From positions 1-64,000 of the forward strand of contig CAZART010000001.1 of NCBI GenBank assembly GCA_964487555.1: a stretch of DNA of 64,000 bases. Reading direction: 5' to 3'. Source of the DNA: CAZART01 sp964487555. Lineage in GTDB: Bacteria; Bacteroidota; Rhodothermia; Rhodothermales; VXPQ01. Under the pieces are notes generated by a model. That model saw nothing but the letters and a program-made list of their open reading frames with translations. It was not told the DNA's origin and searched no databases. This document shows, piece by piece, positions 33,794-41,996 of this stretch (positions are counted from its first letter, which is position 1; each line of letters starts with the position of its first letter). The position numbers were made by a program, and so were the translations under genes.

Positions 33794-34411
33794 ATGAAAG
33801 ACGTGCTTCTCCTGCTCTTCTTCGTCGCCGGAAACGTCGGCGCCGGCTGCTTCACAGCCAATGCACAGCGTCCCGATCTGTACAACTGCGAAGGCTGCGA
33901 AGCCATCCACGAACATTCGTTCGATGATCTGACCTGGTCGGCAACCATTCCCGACGGCGCCGAGCCGGGCGAGCCTCTCGTGCTCACCGGAACCGTCTAC
34001 GCCGCCGACGGCACGACGCCCGCGAAAAACGTGATCCTATACGCCTATCACACCGACGCCGAAGGCATATATCCGAAGCAAGGTGACGAGCAGGGCTGGG
34101 CGCGCCGGCACGGATATTTGCGCGGCTGGATCAAGACGGATGAAACGGGTCGCTACCGCTTTCGCACGATCAAGCCCGGATCCTATCCCGGCCGTCGTTC
34201 GCCGGCCCACATCCACATGACCGTCAAGGAGCCGGACAAGCCTGAGTATTGGATCGACGACGTGATCTTTGAGGGCGACCCTTTCATTACGGATGAGATT
34301 CGAGAGAGGCGATCGAATCGAGGCGGGTCGGGCATCGTGTCCCTAACCCGCACCGAGGACGGCGTGTGGCACGCCGTGCGCGACGTCGTCCTCGAGCGCC
34401 ATCCCGAGTGA
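33794..34411 (+). CDS. Intradiol ring-cleavage dioxygenase-like exported protein
   Basis: The ATG at 33794 gives 205 residues with a signal peptide and mature start near NAQRPDLYNC. The core has the intradiol dioxygenase beta-sandwich with its iron ligands: Tyr in LYAYHTDAEGIY, Tyr in GRYRFRTIKPGSYPGR, and two His in PAHIHMTV. It is smaller than catechol dioxygenases because it lacks the helical dimerisation domain. Exported members are common in Bacteroidota and their substrate is not known. It converges with the DHFR-like gene only 3 bp away. Confidence 0.85.
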   Translation: MKDVLLLLFFVAGNVGAGCFTANAQRPDLYNCEGCEAIHEHSFDDLTWSATIPDGAEPGEPLVLTGTVYAADGTTPAKNVILYAYHTDAEGIYPKQGDEQGWARRHGYLRGWIKTDETGRYRFRTIKPGSYPGRRSPAHIHMTVKEPDKPEYWIDDVIFEGDPFITDEIRERRSNRGGSGIVSLTRTEDGVWHAVRDVVLERHPE

Positions 34412-34414
34412 CTC

Positions 34415-34930
34415 CTATCTGCGAACCTCGTAGTGCACGACCAGCAGACCCGTGCCGTACGTCTGCACATCGACCAGGACGAGCTTCACGGTCGCCGCCG
34501 TTCGTGGGAAGAGTTTGATTCCGTCTCCGAGGATAATCGGATGGATGGCGAGCATGATGTCGTCGATCTGCTCGTAGTGCAGGAGATGCATGAAGAGATC
34601 GCCACCGCCGACCACCCAGATATCGTCGCCTTTTTCGCGTCTGAGAGCCTTTACGACGGCCGCGGCGTCGTCGGAGATCCATTCCACGCGTGGATCCGGC
34701 CCCTTCAGGCGCGAGCGCGAGAAGACGATGTTGCGCTTGCCTTCATACGCGGTCTGGCCGAAGTGCTCCATCACCTCGTACGTCTTCCGACCCATTACGA
34801 CGGTGTCTATCGTCGACATGAAGTCCTTCATGCCATAATCCCGGTCGTCAAACAGCCACTCCACGCCTCCGTCGGCGCGGGCGATATACCCGTCGAGGCT
34901 CCAAGCAACGAAAAGTTTAACGCGGCGCAT
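34415..34930 (-). CDS. Dihydrofolate reductase family protein (RibD C-terminal-like)
   Basis: ATG 34930 yields 171 residues starting KLFVAWSLDGYIARADGGVEWL, the usual N-terminus of this group. VVMGRKTYEVM and IWVVGGGDLFMHLL (the NADPH-binding glycine loop), then IHPIILGDGIKLFP, complete the fold. Proteins of this group are NADPH-dependent reductases with unclear substrates, related to the RibD reductase domain, and they are not housekeeping FolA. The frame remains open to 35434 upstream but the extra part translates the 20-bp repeat and is not genuine. Confidence 0.88.
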   Translation of the reverse strand: MRRVKLFVAWSLDGYIARADGGVEWLFDDRDYGMKDFMSTIDTVVMGRKTYEVMEHFGQTAYEGKRNIVFSRSRLKGPDPRVEWISDDAAAVVKALRREKGDDIWVVGGGDLFMHLLHYEQIDDIMLAIHPIILGDGIKLFPRTAATVKLVLVDVQTYGTGLLVVHYEVRR

Positions 34931-34948
34931 AACGGATCTGTCTAAATG

Positions 34949-35040
34949 GATCTGACACGGAATGGTTTGATCTGATGCGGAATCGTTGGATCTGACGCGG
35001 AATCGTTGGATCTGACGCGGAATGGTTGGACCTGATGCGA
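34949..35040. repeat. 20-bp tandem repeat, about 4.6 copies
   Basis: Units start at 34949, 34969, 34989, 35009 and 35029 (partial), each beginning GA(T/C)CTGA and containing GCGGAAT. They differ by one to three bases. The array begins 18 bp upstream of the DHFR-like gene's start codon and may carry or space its promoter. Confidence 0.88.
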
Positions 35041-35162
35041 GTAAAGTCGCTCTCAGGATACCAAACGCGGTCCACATTATTGCCAGCCTCCGTGTGAACC
35101 GGTGGTGAGATGTCTCGTACTTCACTATTGATGTATCGAACCACCCGAATGCGACCATCGAC

Positions 35163-36494
35163 GTGACGACAGACGACCTGGAGCGAACCCCGGAAGTCGC
35201 TGAAGCCCGCGCTCTCATGGAGGACGGACCGCAGTGCCTTTTCATCACAGGGCGTGCCGGTACGGGTAAATCTACGCTGCTCAGGCACTTCCGCGCGCGG
35301 ACGGATCGAAAAATAGCCGTAGTCGCGCCGACGGGTATTGCGGCACTGAACGTGCAGGGCGAGACGATCCACTCCTTTTTCCGCTTTCCACCAAGGCCCA
35401 TCGGGACGGAAGACGTCGAGGAGGTGGAGGACAAGTCGCTCTACGAGGCTCTCGACGCCGTCGTCATTGACGAGATTTCGATGGTGCGTGCGGACGTGCT
35501 CGACGGCATCGATCGATTTCTTCGAATCAACGGCCCCGACAAGGGTCAGCCTTTCGGAGGACTGCGGATGATCCTGATCGGGGATCCGTACCAGCTCCCG
35601 CCCGTGGTCGCCTCCCCGGCCGAACGGCGTTTCCTGGCGGAACGATACAAGACGCCCTACTTCTTTAGCGCGGCGGCCTTGAAGGCGTCGGGCATGGAGA
35701 CGGTCGAGCTGAACAAGGTTTTTCGGCAGAACGAAAGCGCGTTCATTGCGCTGCTCAACGCGATTCGGATGGCGCACGTGACGCGGGATACCGTAGACAG
35801 GCTGAACAGCCGGTGCGACCGGGACTTCATGCTTCCGGAGGACGAGCCCTATATCACGCTGACGACGACGAACGCGCGGGCCGCGAAAATCAATGCCGAG
35901 TCACTCGACCGGCTCAAGGGTAGGTTCAAACGCTATGAAGGCGAGCTGGATGGCGCCTTCGCCGTCGCCGAGAACCCGCCGCTCCCTGCGCCCGATCTTC
36001 TCGCCCTGAAAAAAAACGCGCAGGTGATGTTCGTCAAGAACGATCCCGAGCGCCGCTGGGTGAACGGCACGATGGGCCGCGTCGTGAAGCTGCGAAAATC
36101 GAGCATCGAAGTCGACATTGACGGGCGCCGCGTGGATGTGGATCCGGTCGATTGGGAGATGGTGAACTACCGGTACGACCGTGCCGAGAAGCGCGTCGTA
36201 GCGGAGACGGTGGGCAGCTTCCGGCAATTTCCATTGACCGTAGCGTATGCCGTCACGATCCACAAGAGCCAGGGGAAGACGTTCGACCGCGTTGTCGTCG
36301 ACCTCACGGGCGGCGCGTTCGCGCACGGCCAGGTCTACGTGGCGTTGAGCCGCTGCCGCACGCTCGACGGCCTCGTGCTCCGGCGGCCCCTGGCAAAGCG
36401 CGACCTCATCCTCGACCGCGCCGTCGTCACGTTCACGAAGTACCGTCACCTGTTGAGCCGCAGCGAGACCGGTCGATTCGCTCGTGAGTCCTAG
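35163..36494 (+). CDS. Pif1-like/RecD-like superfamily 1B DNA helicase
   Basis: The 443-residue protein has GRAGTGKST (Walker A, residues 30-38), VVIDEISMV (Walker B near 102), GDPYQLPPV (motif III near 140), an EN..F-rich middle, and TVAYAVTIHKSQGKTFDRV (motif V) with VYVALSRC (motif VI) near the end. This is the Pif1-type 5'-3' helicase core with only a short C-terminal part. Such enzymes unwind structured DNA, including G-quadruplexes and repeats. The start is a GTG. Immediately downstream lie a hairpin-forming 25-bp minisatellite and the GTATTAC cluster. The closeness is noted, not proof of function. Confidence 0.9.
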   Translation: MTTDDLERTPEVAEARALMEDGPQCLFITGRAGTGKSTLLRHFRARTDRKIAVVAPTGIAALNVQGETIHSFFRFPPRPIGTEDVEEVEDKSLYEALDAVVIDEISMVRADVLDGIDRFLRINGPDKGQPFGGLRMILIGDPYQLPPVVASPAERRFLAERYKTPYFFSAAALKASGMETVELNKVFRQNESAFIALLNAIRMAHVTRDTVDRLNSRCDRDFMLPEDEPYITLTTTNARAAKINAESLDRLKGRFKRYEGELDGAFAVAENPPLPAPDLLALKKNAQVMFVKNDPERRWVNGTMGRVVKLRKSSIEVDIDGRRVDVDPVDWEMVNYRYDRAEKRVVAETVGSFRQFPLTVAYAVTIHKSQGKTFDRVVVDLTGGAFAHGQVYVALSRCRTLDGLVLRRPLAKRDLILDRAVVTFTKYRHLLSRSETGRFARES

Positions 36495-36564
36495 TTTTGC
36501 AGATGAGAGTGTATCCATGACGGGATCGATGCTCCCTTCGCTCGTCTAAGACGTTGCTCTTACA

Positions 36565-36840
36565 GGGCACGTATGTGCGCTGCGCTTATGGGCACGTATG
36601 TGCGCTGCGCTTATGGGNNNNNNNNNNNNNNNNNNNNNNNNNNNNNNNNNNNNNNNNNNNNNNNNNNNNNNNNNNNNNNNNNNNNNNNNNNNNNNNNNNN
36701 NNNNNNNNNNNNNNNNNCAGGGCACGTATGTGCGCTGCGCTTATGGGCACGTATGTGCGCTGCGCTTATGGGCACGTATGTGCGCTGCGCTTATGGGGCA
36801 CGTTTGTTGCTCTTATGAGGCGCCTATTTGTTGCTCTTAT
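36565..36840. repeat. 25-bp tandem minisatellite with internal hairpins, interrupted by an assembly gap
   Basis: Exact 25-bp units beginning GGGCACGTATGTGC start at 36565 and 36590 before the gap and at 36720, 36745 and 36770 after it. Degenerate 22-24-bp units follow at 36795 and 36817. Each unit contains GCAC-GTAT-GTGC and GCG-CTG-CGC self-complementary stretches. Because 25 is not a multiple of 3, ORFs through it are not credible. Left and right arrays begin with the same bases (CAGGGCACG), so true copy number is unknown. Confidence 0.92.
36618..36717. other. Assembly gap (100 N placeholder)
   Basis: A run of exactly 100 N bases inside the minisatellite, the conventional size for a scaffold gap of unknown length. 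The array evidently collapsed in assembly. Confidence 0.99.
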
Positions 36841-36863
36841 GGGGCACTTATGTACGCTGTTTT

Positions 36864-37047
36864 GTAATACGCTTTTGAATCGTATTACGTTTGTTAAAGG
36901 TATTACGAGCATTATTGGGTGCTACATTGAAGCCGTGAGACGCGTCGCGGCAATCGCCGATTGACGTAAGTATTACAGGAAGGCAGGATCATGGATGTAT
37001 GGCGATGAATCTGCACGGAAGTAATACCGGGGCCGATCCGGTATTAC
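36864..37047. repeat. Cluster of six GTATTAC/GTAATAC heptamers with a perfect inverted repeat
   Basis: Exact heptamers lie at 36864, 36882, 36900, 36970, 37021 and 37041, in both orientations. The last pair forms a perfect inverted repeat, GTAATACCGG (37021-37030) and CCGGTATTAC (37038-37047), with a 7-nt spacer. The cluster is between two converging genes, so it is not an obvious promoter of either. The remainder of the gap 36495-37166 holds no gene. Confidence 0.8.
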
Positions 37048-37166
37048 TTTCTGAGACGGTGTTACGAATCTAATTTGTACGTAAAAAACGGGAAGCCTCT
37101 CAAGCATAATTAGACCTGCCAAACCTCCAGATACGACACCCCCAATATGGCGCCCCGTTCGATGGC

Positions 37167-39545
37167 TCACAGGATTCGCGCAACGCCTACGCCGACGGTG
37201 AAACCCGGATGATCGAGCCGCCACGTGGCGTCGAGGCGGAAAAGACCGAAGAGCCCGCTCAGTGAGGCACCGAGTTCGTGGTGGAGCCCGCCGGGCTCGA
37301 CGCCGGGATAGCCGATTTCGCCTGCGAGGCGATCGGAAAGCCACGTCCTGGCGTGCGCGCCGTGAACGATCACGTTGTAGCCTTGACGGGCCGCCCAGCG
37401 CCAGCCGATGAGCTCGAAGGGCAATGTGCGGAAACTGTGCTCCCAGAAAAGGCCGGCGTAGTGATCACCCTGGTAGGCGACGTCCTCGTGCGTCCGAAGC
37501 GTCCCATACCATCCGAAGTGCACGGGACCGACCCAATTGGAGCTTCCGGCGATGACGGCGGTCCGCTGGATGGGCAGCTCGCCCTGCGTAAGGCCGCCCG
37601 ACAAGCGGACGTCGAGTGTGGCGGGTAGAAACCGCCGCCTCAGAAAGGTCTTCAGCTGAAGATCCAACACCGCCGAAGCGTGCGTGAAATCGAAGTGGCT
37701 GCTGAGGAGATCCGGCCGGCTGTGCTCGACCGAGATGACGAGACGGTTGCCCCCGCTCATTCCGAGGAGGATCTCATCGCCGACGCCGATCTGCAGCCCG
37801 AGCGATCGAAGCATTCCCTCCTCAATTCGCGGATTGATCCGGTCGCTGCCGGACGTTCCATCCATCCGACCGTCGACGAACGTACTCTCGTGCTCCTCCG
37901 TTCTCAAACGCACAGCGACGGTGGCCGGAATCCGCTCAAACTCGTTCGACAACTCGATGTACGCGCGGCGATTCCGAAAATAATCGTATTGGTCGCTGCC
38001 CGCGGCGAGACTTGTTAGGCCGGATGCACCGACCTCTTCCTTCCAGGCGGCCGTGCGAGGATCGATTCCGGTGTGAAAGCCCACTTCGAGGGCGAGCGAG
38101 GCAGGCAGCACCTTGCTGAGCCGGGCCGCGCCGCCGTAGGACCCTTCCTTCAACTCCGTCAAATAGGCCCCCTGTACCTCGAATCGGAGCGGCCCGAAGG
38201 CCTTAGCGACCGACACGCCGAGGTGATAGTCTTCGACGCGGTTGCGCCGCACCTGCGGCTTTACGCGCACGCCGAGACGGCCCCGGCGATCGTCGTCTCC
38301 GAACTGAATGGATGAAGCCATCAATCCGGTCGGCCTGAACGCCTTCCGTGGCGACATGGTGCTGTCGATGGCGCCGTAGGCCGCGCTTTCGCGAGCCGTT
38401 AGCGGCACGACGGCGGCCGGCTTCATCCGAACGGCCGCTACGGCAGCGGAATCGACCTGGCTGTAATCGTCCTCGCGATAGAGCGAGTCGGGCACCTCGA
38501 CATTTACCGTGTAATTCGACAGGCGAGAGATCTGCTCGACAGTGATCTCCGGCATCTGGAGCAAGATGCCGAAGGATATCTTAATCCGCGCCTCTCTCCG
38601 AAAATCCACCGGGAGCCAGTAATCGCGTCCGAAGTTGGAAAACTGCTGTGACAGGGTGACGTCGTAGCCCTTAATGGGTGCCGGAAACAGAAAAGCCTCC
38701 CCGGGCCTCAGCTCGGCTTCCAATAGCGCGTACGCGCTGTCGAGAACAGCGATCGTTCCGACAAACGCGCTCTCGGTGCCGCGCCGCGGCCGCAACGAGA
38801 TGTCGTAAACGGCCCTTTCCTCGAGTACGCGCGTGCCGACGAGCTCGAAAATGTAGACGTCCAGCGCCTTTGGATGGGTGACGCCCACGAACCGATAGCC
38901 GCCCACTTCAACGTCGTCGTCGTATAGGTTCAGGATGTACGGCTCGTCAGGCAGGGCACCGGAAAGGTCGAGATTGGCCGTGCCCCGCCGCGCCTTGACG
39001 ACCTCTCTAGATCCTCGTTCCCGATCCCAGAATGCCTCGGTCAGGGTCTCGCTGATCATCACGATGCCCGTGTCGTTCGACACCGTATAGCGGTTATAGG
39101 CATCCGCCCGAAACGAGGTCAGGTTGGATCGCCACTCGTTCTTCCGCTCGATAACCTTCCGCATGATGTTTGCGGCGGGATCCTCGCCGGACACGAAGAC
39201 CTCATCGAGCACATAGGTCGTGGGCTCCAGCCGGATCTCGAGGTGGAGTGAATCGGCATTCGCCACGCGCACACGCTCGGAATCGAATCCGATATAGCGA
39301 AAGATCAGAATGGCCGGCACATCCTCGATCTCGAGGCGAAAGCAGCCGTCACGGTTGGTGACCGTACCCATGAGCCGGCCTTCCACCTGGATGTTGGCGT
39401 TTGGGAGACCTTCACCGGAACCGGCGTCGACGACGCGGCCGGAGATGGGGGCGGTTTGGGCGCGTGCGGCCTGCGCGCCGACGATGGTGAGCAGGACAAG
39501 GGCTGCGAGCAGGCGGTAAGCCGAGAGGAGACGACGTAAAGGCAT
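37167..39545 (-). CDS. DUF5686 outer-membrane protein with carboxypeptidase-regulatory-like domain
   Basis: The 792-residue protein has a signal peptide, a CarboxypepD_reg-like beta-sandwich (about 32-115, SGRVVDAGSGEGLPNANI and GTVTNRDGCFRLEI), then the DUF5686 region (about 118-792) starting YVLDEVFVSGEDPAANIMRKV and rich in amphipathic strands to the C-terminal LRLDATWRLDHPGF-like barrel strands. These proteins are large outer-membrane barrels of Bacteroidota with unknown function, often secreted-system associated. It lies 29 bp downstream of the M20 peptidase gene and probably shares its transcript. Confidence 0.87.
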   Translation of the reverse strand: MPLRRLLSAYRLLAALVLLTIVGAQAARAQTAPISGRVVDAGSGEGLPNANIQVEGRLMGTVTNRDGCFRLEIEDVPAILIFRYIGFDSERVRVANADSLHLEIRLEPTTYVLDEVFVSGEDPAANIMRKVIERKNEWRSNLTSFRADAYNRYTVSNDTGIVMISETLTEAFWDRERGSREVVKARRGTANLDLSGALPDEPYILNLYDDDVEVGGYRFVGVTHPKALDVYIFELVGTRVLEERAVYDISLRPRRGTESAFVGTIAVLDSAYALLEAELRPGEAFLFPAPIKGYDVTLSQQFSNFGRDYWLPVDFRREARIKISFGILLQMPEITVEQISRLSNYTVNVEVPDSLYREDDYSQVDSAAVAAVRMKPAAVVPLTARESAAYGAIDSTMSPRKAFRPTGLMASSIQFGDDDRRGRLGVRVKPQVRRNRVEDYHLGVSVAKAFGPLRFEVQGAYLTELKEGSYGGAARLSKVLPASLALEVGFHTGIDPRTAAWKEEVGASGLTSLAAGSDQYDYFRNRRAYIELSNEFERIPATVAVRLRTEEHESTFVDGRMDGTSGSDRINPRIEEGMLRSLGLQIGVGDEILLGMSGGNRLVISVEHSRPDLLSSHFDFTHASAVLDLQLKTFLRRRFLPATLDVRLSGGLTQGELPIQRTAVIAGSSNWVGPVHFGWYGTLRTHEDVAYQGDHYAGLFWEHSFRTLPFELIGWRWAARQGYNVIVHGAHARTWLSDRLAGEIGYPGVEPGGLHHELGASLSGLFGLFRLDATWRLDHPGFTVGVGVARIL

Positions 39546-39574
39546 GCACGAAACCGCCCGATGTGAAAGTGGAC

Positions 39575-40867
39575 TTATCTCTTGGTGAGGCGGTAGAGCA
39601 GGATGGCGGCGCGCTTCGACTGGGAGGGCAGCGTCCGTAGGTCGGCCGTTTCTTCGACGGTGTGGCCGCCGCTGCCCATCAGTCCGATGCCGTCGATCGC
39701 CATCTCCACGTGATCCGCCGTGAAGGATATGTCGGCCGCGCCGGCATTTTGCGGGTTCACGGCCTCTACCGGTCCCAGACCGAGGTCCATGCTAACGTCG
39801 CTGTACATCTCGAGCAGACGGCGGTTGCCGTCCGTGGGCCCCATCGGAGGATAGGAATCGTCGAAGGTGATCGCGGCCGACGTGTGGGGCAGATTGTCCG
39901 AGACAATCGCCCGCATGTTCTCCTTCGCCGTCGCAAGCTGCTCGGCATCGAGCGCGCGCAGATCGCCGGAAACCAGAGCGTGTTCGGCGATGACGTTGCT
40001 CTTTCCGAAGGCTGATCCCCTGTCCTGTGCCGGATCGAAATCGACGTCGGTCCCCGCCAGAACGGTCCCGGCATTGAACGTCAGAAAGGGTTCGCCCGAT
40101 AGATCCGTGTAGAATCGGTAAAGTATCCGCGAGAGCTCATACGCCGCGCCGACGCCGACGGCGGGTTGGAAGATCTGGGACGAATGGGCCGGCCTTCCGT
40201 TGACCTCGAGCATCCATCCCGTCCAGCCTCTTCTTGCAATAACGGCTGTCTTCGGATCGCTGTCGCCGTTCTCGAATCCGAGAGCGATGTCCGCGGCCTT
40301 CGCGGCTTCGATAAGATGCCGCCGCGCCATCGAAAGCGGCCGGCCGCTCTTCTCCTCATCTCCCATCAGGATCACGGTGACGTGCAGATCATCGAGCACT
40401 CCGATCTCCTCCAGCGCCTTCATGGCCTGGAGCATGATCACGATCCCGCCCTTCATGTCGATCGTGCCGGGCCCGCGCGCCGCCTCGTCATTCAGCGGTT
40501 CGTATTTCTGAAACGGGCTGTCCGGCTCGAAGACGGTATCGAGATGTCCTACGAGGACGACCTTTCGACCGCTACCGGGATGCTCGGCAATCAGGTGGCC
40601 GGCTCGCTCCCAGTGCTCCCCATCCACCCAGCGCGTCTCGAACCCGACGTCCTCGAACGCCTCGCCGAAGACGCGGCCCACCTCGCGCACGCCTTCGAAA
40701 TTCATCGTACCACTGTTGATGTTCACCGTCCGCTCGAGGAGGGCGAGAGCCTCGTCGTTGTGGGCATCGACGTGCTCTACGATTCGCCGTTCGACGTCGG
40801 TGAGCTGGGCTCGGCCGGAGGCGGCAAGGAAAAAACTCAACAAGACGAATACGACAACCTTCTGCAT
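39575..40867 (-). CDS. M20 family metallopeptidase (glutamate carboxypeptidase-like), exported
   Basis: ATG 40867 overlaps the last base of the upstream Kelch gene's stop codon, so coupled translation is expected. The 430-residue product has a signal peptide ending ASGRAQ and an intact M20 site: GHLDTVF (first metal ligand His), GTIDMKGG (bridging Asp), MGDEEKSG (catalytic Glu pair), ALGFENGD and a late GGHTVEE. The dimerisation insert has NGRPAHSSQ with the conserved His. Such enzymes remove C-terminal amino acids, typically glutamate, from peptides or folates; this one works in the periplasm. Confidence 0.9.
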   Translation of the reverse strand: MQKVVVFVLLSFFLAASGRAQLTDVERRIVEHVDAHNDEALALLERTVNINSGTMNFEGVREVGRVFGEAFEDVGFETRWVDGEHWERAGHLIAEHPGSGRKVVLVGHLDTVFEPDSPFQKYEPLNDEAARGPGTIDMKGGIVIMLQAMKALEEIGVLDDLHVTVILMGDEEKSGRPLSMARRHLIEAAKAADIALGFENGDSDPKTAVIARRGWTGWMLEVNGRPAHSSQIFQPAVGVGAAYELSRILYRFYTDLSGEPFLTFNAGTVLAGTDVDFDPAQDRGSAFGKSNVIAEHALVSGDLRALDAEQLATAKENMRAIVSDNLPHTSAAITFDDSYPPMGPTDGNRRLLEMYSDVSMDLGLGPVEAVNPQNAGAADISFTADHVEMAIDGIGLMGSGGHTVEETADLRTLPSQSKRAAILLYRLTKR

Positions 40868-41946
40868 CACTCACTCCCTGCTGGACTGAATACTTCTATG
40901 CTCGTCAATTCAGGACCGCCGCCTTGACCGCCCGAGCCGGCGGCGATCCAGATCTTGCCGTCGTAGACGATCGCCTGTGTGCCGTGGCGCGGCTGGTTGA
41001 GGTGGCCGATCAGCGTCCATTCACCCGTTCCGGTATCGAGCGCTTCCGTTTCGCCCCACGCCTGGCCGAATCCTTCGCCCCCGGTGATGACCACGGCCCC
41101 TCCTACAGAAGCCGTTGGCGTCCCGGCCCGCTGAGTCGGCAGCGGCGATGCGTCCAGTGTCGACCACGACTCTGCTTCGAAATCGTATACGTCGACGGCA
41201 GCGATCGTACTGTCGATGAATCCTTCGACGCCGGAATCGCGGCCACCGACGGCGTACAGCTTATCGCCGACGACCGCCGCGTGGAAATGGTCCCGTCCGC
41301 GCGGGGCAGAACTCAGCGCCTCCCAGGTCCCCAACCGGGGATCGAACCGGTCGAACCAATCAACCGCCGTCGCATGTGGGCCGTGCCCGCCATCATTACC
41401 GGCGACGACGTAGATATGATCGCCGTAAACGACTACCCCGGCGGCTCCCCGCCGGCGATCTACGGGAATCTCGGGGCCGGTCGACCACACGTCCGCCTCG
41501 GGATCGTAGATCAAAACGCTTTCGACACCCTCTTCGTCGGGAAAGCCACCGGTCCAGGCGCCGATCACGTAGATCATCCCGTCGTAGGCGGCGGCCTGGA
41601 AATGATGAATTTCCATGGGCGGTGTCGCCCCCGAGCTCCAGGTGTTGGTCGACGGATCGTAGATGTCGACGGGCCGCTCGCCGCGCCCGCCGATCAAATA
41701 GAAGTTGCCGTCAACCTCCACGAAGGCGTTCTCGTGGCGCGCCGCCGGCTCGCCCTCGGCTTCGACCAGGGTCCACGAACCCTCGAGACGGTCCGTGTCG
41801 GCTTCCGCCGTCTCGTCGCCCGAGGCGCACCCACCGACTGCAAACAAGCCGGCACAGATCCAGGCCATCACAACTACGCGAAGGTAAACTTTTCGTTGGC
41901 GGACAGGCAAGCGGTTCGAATTTGACAATAACATAGACGGCTGCAT
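40867..41946 (-). CDS. Kelch-repeat beta-propeller lipoprotein
   Basis: The 359-residue protein has a long basic N-region, a hydrophobic run and a lipobox VGGC (near residue 40). The mature chain consists of about six Kelch blades with the pattern YVIGG, DIYDPSTNTWSSG or similar, and W at regular ~50-residue spacing (YLIGGRGE, YVIGAWTG, YVVAGNDG, YAVGGRDS, VITGGEGF, WIAAGSGG). A propeller of this kind usually mediates binding. It is the first gene of a likely operon with the M20 peptidase (overlapping codons) and the DUF5686 protein. Confidence 0.88.
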   Translation of the reverse strand: MQPSMLLSNSNRLPVRQRKVYLRVVVMAWICAGLFAVGGCASGDETAEADTDRLEGSWTLVEAEGEPAARHENAFVEVDGNFYLIGGRGERPVDIYDPSTNTWSSGATPPMEIHHFQAAAYDGMIYVIGAWTGGFPDEEGVESVLIYDPEADVWSTGPEIPVDRRRGAAGVVVYGDHIYVVAGNDGGHGPHATAVDWFDRFDPRLGTWEALSSAPRGRDHFHAAVVGDKLYAVGGRDSGVEGFIDSTIAAVDVYDFEAESWSTLDASPLPTQRAGTPTASVGGAVVITGGEGFGQAWGETEALDTGTGEWTLIGHLNQPRHGTQAIVYDGKIWIAAGSGGQGGGPELTSIEVFSPAGSE

Positions 41947-41996
41947 CTGGTGTGATGGACGGTTTGATTCACACCGAATATAGCCCGCCGGCGGCG

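Noticed and set aside
34931..35434. Upstream extension of the DHFR-like gene (339-residue frame)
   Set aside because: The extra residues translate the 20-bp tandem repeat and the antisense of the helicase gene; the fold begins at 34930.
36565..36840. Possible CRISPR array
   Set aside because: Units follow head to tail with no variable spacers and there are no cas genes.
36554..36964. Plus-strand ORFs across the 25-bp repeat and the N gap (MCAALMG-type products)
   Set aside because: They translate a repeat whose period is not a multiple of three, contain unknown residues and have no protein-like composition.
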